Source: Rehmannia glutinosa | Lineage: Eukaryota > Streptophyta > Magnoliopsida > Lamiales > Orobanchaceae | DNA length: 64,000 bases | Direction: 5' to 3' | Assembly: GCA_016081115.2 (NCBI GenBank) | Contig: CM071932.1 | Span: 62,780,334-62,844,333 of the forward strand | Shown here: positions 59,796 to 64,000 of the stretch, one piece after another | Position numbering within the stretch: the stretch's first letter is position 1 | Layout of the letters: each line of letters opens with the position of its first letter | Made by a program: the position numbers and the translations under genes | The notes under the pieces: generated by a model | What the model was told of the DNA's origin: nothing | The model's input: the letters and a program-made list of their open reading frames with translations, nothing else | Database searches by the model: none

Positions 59796-60625
59796 CCTTG
59801 CCCATTGGTCATAATAATCGTAACTTTTCAAATTATGTCCATAATAACACGATGCGAAACACCCTCATATTTATCACTTGTTTTTTTCTTCGCATTGTTA
59901 CATCTATTTAGATCTGGCCTATTTTCAGAGATTTAAAAGGCATGTCAGATTTACGAGACTTGGGCCAATAATTCTCTGTTCAAAGGTTTATTGGCTGAAA
60001 ATTTAACATGACTTGTAAATATCTGAATAGAGACTGGGTCTAATAAATGTAATAATGCCACAAATAGAATATGTGATAGAAAGCGAAGACTTTTCACATC
60101 TTTTTTTTTTTTTTTTGAGAGGACACATCTTGTTATTATGTGTTTAATTTGGAAAATATTAGTTATTCTGGCGAAAGAAGACGAGGACCAAAATTACTAA
60201 TTTCAAAAGATATAGGACCAAAATTTTCAATCTCTAAAAATTACACGATTGGAATTGCTATTAATTAAACCAAACATTCAATTACATTTTGGGAATAAAT
60301 GAAAAATTAAAAACAACATGGGGTCCAAAATGTAACATCTTAGAATTTATGAGAGCAAAATTGCGGTGTTAAAACTTATGGACCAAAATTGTGAAAAAAA
60401 ATCAAAATTTATGTGACCCAATTTGCTACTTAGATTTTACACTACCAAAATTGCTAGTCTTATAGTTACATGACCAATTTTGCAATTAAGCTTTAATTTG
60501 CTACAAAAAGCATATATAAACAGAAAAAAAAGAGTCACATTAATGTGTATTTTTCGAGAAAAGCCACAAAATTCTGTGTCATATACAATGATCGACGGAA
60601 ACATGATTTTACCTTTTGTTATAAT
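59796..60625. other. AT-rich stretch with no gene
   Basis: GGACCAAAATT and GACCAAAATTGC-type phrases recur from 60190 to 60480, suggesting an old unclassified repeat; nothing else recognised. Confidence 0.45.
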
Positions 60626-60653
60626 AAAAAAAATCACAAAAACTTATATGAGA

Positions 60654-60683
60654 CCGTCTCACGGATCTAGATCCGTGAGACGG
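60654..60683. repeat. Perfect 30-bp palindrome in the left terminal repeat
   Basis: CCGTCTCACGGATCT followed directly by its exact reverse complement AGATCCGTGAGACGG. The right end (63515-63544) has the same palindrome with one change. Confidence 0.95.
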
Positions 60684-61239
60684 AGCCCCAAACCCGCCAC
60701 CCAAGCCTCCTATCCGCAACCCGCTAAAATTAAAAATTACCCACCTAGAATTACTCAACACACTCAACCCATTTCTTTGGTATTAGCCCCTTTCTTCTTT
60801 GTGTTCTCTCTTCTCTCTCTTGAAGTTGCGATTTTTCCGTTATTTTTTTCTTCTCATTTTTCTTTGCAATTTTTCGGGCGTTTCTCTTCCGTTTGTTCAC
60901 AAGTGGTTTGAAGCTTGACCTCCATTCGACCAAAAATCGGTATTTCTTGATTTTCTCTGATTTTTCTTTCGTTTTTTGGTTCTCTTCGATTTTGGTATAT
61001 TCGAAAGTTTTTTTATGAATTTTTCTTGAAAATGTATGTTAGGGTTTTAAATTTGAGCATGTATTTTGTTAAGGTTTTAATTTGATCATGTATTTTTATC
61101 CGAAATATATGTTAGGGTTTAAATTTGAGCATGCTTTTTGTTAGTGTTTTGATTTCAACGTGTATTTCAGGGTTCTGTAGTTAATTAGTATGTGAAGTAA
61201 TATTGTGTTTTGATATTTTGATGTTTCTGTATTTTTACG

Positions 61240-61430
61240 TGACTAGTATCACTTTTGCCCTTACAAGTATTACTTTTGGTCGTAAAAGTATCAGTTATTG
61301 CAAACAAAGTATTACATGTGTTTTATTGTGATGTTTACATAATTTTGTAATGCTATGAAAAGTATCACTTTTTACATAAAAGTATCACTTTCTACATAAA
61401 AAGTATTACTTTTCATATAAAAAAGTATCA
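61240..61430. repeat. AAAGTATCACTTTT motif cluster
   Basis: AGTATCACTTTTGCCC, AGTATTACTTTTGGTC, AGTATCACTTTTTACAT and similar words recur about every 20-25 bp between the MULE end and the ULP1 exon. Confidence 0.8.
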
Positions 61431-61481
61431 TACGTTTTTTCCCAATTTATAATGATATCACTCATCCATATATTTTTGCAG

Positions 61482-61659
61482 TGAAGTATATGAAATGAGT
61501 ATTTTTCTGATGGAGAATAATCATCCCAAAGCTCGAGATATTCAACGATACAATGTGGAAAATGTCCATTTCTCTTGGCAATCGGAATCGACGAATGTTG
61601 ATTGTGGTGTGTTCTTGATGCAGTACCATATGGAAATTTCAGTGGGCATGCGCACTTAG
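61482..61659 (+). pseudogene. ULP1-like protease, catalytic exon fragment
   Basis: A splice acceptor (TTTTTGCAG) precedes the exon. It reads EMSIFLMENNHPKARD and then HFSWQSESTNVDCGVFLMQ, with the DCG nucleophile motif intact and no frame break, unlike the copy at 48843-49011. It stops at TAG 61657-61659, short of the C-terminal block present in the other copy. The rest of the gene has been deleted. Confidence 0.85.
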
Positions 61660-61799
61660 TCATTTGAAATTGTGTTGTATATCTAGTTTTTGTCATCATA
61701 TGTGGATTAGATGTTATAAATTTTTTGTATTTTGAGAAAGAAACATGTAAAAAGTTAATGAAAGATGGATAACTCTTGTACAGTGACTCTGGTCAATTT

Positions 61800-62360
61800 G
61801 TTCACTTGAGAAGTATGACTTTTCTATTAAAAGTTTGTCTTTTCATATTAGAAGTATCCCTTTTTTTAATAGTTTGGTATTCACATATTATGCAAATGAT
61901 GACAGCTGGAATCAAATCGATCTTTTTATCTTTATTATAAAAGTATCGCTCTTTGTCTTAAAAGTATCACTTTTTGAATTAAAAGTATCAATTTCTTTTT
62001 AACAACATACTAAAAGTATCACTATTTGTTGTAATTTGAAAAGTATCACTTTTTGGTCTAAGAGTATTTGTTAAAACTTAAAATGACTCTATCACCATTT
62101 TCTTCAAGTTGAAAGTATAATTTTTTAGTTTAAAAGTATCAATCTTTTTAACTTTATTTTAAAAGTATTATTTTTCGTGTTTAAAGTATCATCTTTTGAA
62201 TTAAAAGTATTACATTTTTTAACAAAATTTTGCAAGTATCGCTAATTCTCTTCAAATTTGAAAAGTATCACTTTTCGGTCTAAAAGTGTGAGTTTTCAAA
62301 GATAAAAGTATCACTTTCTATTACAAAAGTATTGAAGTATTAATACAAAATGGCAAAATT
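61800..62360. repeat. AAAGTATCACTTTT motif cluster between the two gene fragments
   Basis: About 20 variants (AAAAGTATCACTTTTTGAAT, AAAAGTATTATTTTTCG and others) separated by 10-25 bp of AT-rich DNA. It lies exactly in the intergenic space between the convergent ULP1 and transposase remnants. Confidence 0.85.
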
Positions 62361-62407
62361 ATTAACACAACTAAGAATTGAATGATTGGTTTTTTATAAG
62401 GAAACAA

Positions 62408-62668
62408 TCATTCAGAATAGAGGAATATCATTTTTGTACCAAAATAATTACTAAATACAAAAATAGTTGCTAAATCTTGAAGATTAAGAATCTTTGAACC
62501 GAACTCCTTGAGATGTGAGTTTGACGTATCACTATTTCTCTTCTTCTTGCTTATTTGAACGTGTGGGATCCGAATATTTGTAGAAGAACTAGAAACATCA
62601 TTTTGCTCAAGAGAATTCATTGTATCCATCAATGCATAAGACATTACCTTCAGCTTCTTGGTCACCAC
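62408..62668 (-). pseudogene. MULE transposase C-terminal fragment
   Basis: An 86-codon open stretch containing NDVSSSST and SKKKRNSDTSNSHLKEFGSK, the same C-terminal sequence seen at 28950-29028 plus 47029-47100, but lacking the roughly 20 residues between them. The catalytic domain is absent. It lies convergent to the ULP1 fragment. Confidence 0.82.
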
Positions 62669-63319
62669 CTAAAGGTAATACTTTTGGTTAAAATTATTAT
62701 ACTTTTTGCAAAAAAAAAAAGTAATACTTTTAAAAATAAAGTAACAAAAAATTGTATAAGACTTTTACCTTCAGCTTCTTGGTTTGTATTGGTAGAATGA
62801 ATGAATACTTCACCATCTAAATGTAATACTTTTGGCCAGAATTGTAATATTTTTTATAGAAAAAGTAATACTTTTGTTTTACCTTCATTAGACATTATAT
62901 CATTGCCCTGTTGTTTAACATTCTCCATTTTCTCTTCAACTTCCATTGATCATCAACGACAATAACACAAAAGCACTGGAAAAAGTTTGTTCAAGATGGA
63001 GCTCATTCAATTTCATCACATTTTGCAAAATCAATGCTTAATATCTATATTTTAAATCCAAAAAACTCTAAGATCCAATTCGCAAGTAATACATAATACA
63101 ATCCATTATGCAATTCCCAAAATTTCAACAACAACAAAAACTTTGTGCCTCTACAATAAACCCCAGAAAAATATTATTGTTTTTTCTCAAAAGAGACAAG
63201 AAAACATACTCAATCGTAAATTAGCTGTGAAGATTAAGGACAATGGAAGAGTTTGCGTCGAGCGGAGTTGGCACGTAGGATCATTGCGATACGCTCCCCC
63301 ACGACTGTGGTGTTCGGCG

Positions 63320-63322
<3 letters not shown>

Positions 63323-63351
<29 letters not shown>

Positions 63352-63377
63352 CGCTGCTCTGTTTTTTTTTCGATTGA

Positions 63378-63444
<67 letters not shown>
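63323..63444. repeat. (GA)n and (TG)n microsatellites
   Basis: GA run at 63323-63350, TG run at 63376-63393, then GA run to 63444 with one interruption, all inside the right end of the deleted MULE. Confidence 0.95.
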
Positions 63445-63447
<3 letters not shown>

Positions 63448-63514
63448 GAAAAAAAGGTTTGGCAGCAGGTTTGGCTTTGGGCTTGGAGCAGATTCGGGTT
63501 TCGGGTCTGGAGCT

Positions 63515-63544
63515 CCGTCTCACGGATCTAGATCCGTGAAACGG
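63515..63544. repeat. 30-bp palindrome in the right terminal repeat, one mismatch
   Basis: CCGTCTCACGGATCT then AGATCCGTGAAACGG; the A replaces G relative to the left copy. Confidence 0.93.
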
Positions 63545-63573
63545 TCTCATAAGAGACCTCCTGAAAAAAAAAA

Positions 63574-64000
63574 TTCGTGTTCTGAGTAAATTCACACACA
63601 AAATTGAGTGGCGCAATTTCGCATATCATTAAGCCCGGTGGAAAATGATCCAAGGTTGAGGGCCCTTCACGATATTGGATTTAAGATGAGGTGCCTAAAT
63701 TAATTTCTGTAAATTGTAATTCCCCAAAATACCCTGCCCAAATCCTTTAAGAATTTGAATTATTTCATTCCAAGTCAATGAAAACAATAATCAAGGATTC
63801 AAGGTTGATGTGACATGCCACCTCTATGGTTGTACATTCATTGTTTTAAGCCTTATCTTTTTTAATTGATACGTAGTGATTTTATTCTACACTATTTAAT
63901 TTACTTAAGAAAAGTTTTAGCAATCTTTTAGGTCTAACATACTCACGTGCGAGATCACGTTCTTGCACAAAATATTGTGTGAGATTTTTTTAGTGCATCG
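63574..64000. other. AT-rich end of window, nothing recognised
   Basis: No open frame, RNA gene or repeat boundary could be supported in these 427 bases. Confidence 0.5.

Larger units (their letters stand above)
60635..63563. mobile_element. Internally deleted MULE, sister of the element at 25698-53073
   Basis: The left end CACAAAAACTTATATGAGAC is the same as the right end of the large MULE. The right end on the minus strand reads CAGGAGGTCTCTTATGAGAC. Flanks are poly-A (AAAAAAAAT on the left, ten A then TT on the right), compatible with a 9-bp duplication with homopolymer slippage. In 2,929 bp it keeps only the catalytic exon of ULP1 (plus strand) and the C-terminus of the transposase (minus strand), converging as in the large copy. 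It cannot be autonomous. Confidence 0.88.

Noticed and set aside
63143..63589. 148-codon frame with Arg/Glu dipeptide runs
   Set aside because: It is the translation of the GA microsatellites and MULE terminal repeat, not a gene.

Overview
This is nuclear DNA from a flowering plant, probably a eudicot. It is a repeat-rich intergenic tract with no convincing intact cellular gene. The signs are AT-rich non-coding background, long Ty1/copia elements of the Sirevirus type primed by initiator-Met tRNA, an RTE-type LINE fragment, hAT-like miniature elements, and a Mutator-like element (MULE) that pairs a FAR1-type transposase with a ULP1-like cysteine protease. I could not place the species.

Layout. 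Positions 1-4884 hold the 3' part of Sirevirus copy A on the plus strand: the end of a long third ORF, a polypurine tract and a 1.57 kb LTR running into a TC/TG microsatellite. Positions 4949-9917 are low-information AT-rich DNA with two degenerate repeat arrays. Positions 9923-24123 are Sirevirus copy B, complete and on the minus strand, with 5-bp target duplications (ATATG), two LTRs, gag-pol, a 4.6 kb third ORF, PBS and PPT. Positions 24582-25217 are an hAT-like miniature element. From 25463 to 53376 there is a stack of nested insertions: an hAT-like miniature element is split by a ULP1-carrying MULE (25698-53073, 9-bp duplication AATAAAATG). The MULE transposase gene is split by a probable gypsy-type solo LTR (29029-47028). 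That LTR is split by another hAT-like element (29675-44406), which is in turn split by Sirevirus copy C (29877-43557, minus strand). Positions 53383-58963 hold a weak candidate for the first exons of a host gene, a 5'-truncated LINE (55020-56112, minus) and a tandem duplication. Positions 58974-63563 hold a 216-bp foldback MITE related to the MULE, an hAT-like element packed with an ACACGA-type motif and an 8-bp duplication, and a 2.9 kb internally deleted sister of the big MULE.

How the parts relate. Copies A, B and C are one Sirevirus family. They share LTR ends, TATA position, iMet primer site, PPT, a second PPT-like box about 1.2-1.3 kb upstream, a small conserved hairpin, and a long lysine/glutamate- and alanine/proline-rich third ORF. 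The large MULE, its deletion derivative and the 216-bp MITE share terminal inverted repeats and an interspersed AAAGTATCACTTTT-like motif. Every long transposon gene here is broken as written except one 514-codon stretch of gag in copy C. Many breaks in copies B and C fall at CAGCTG/CWG sites in a pattern that looks more like consensus error on CHG-methylated DNA than natural decay. All homology statements come from reading motifs; no database search was run.
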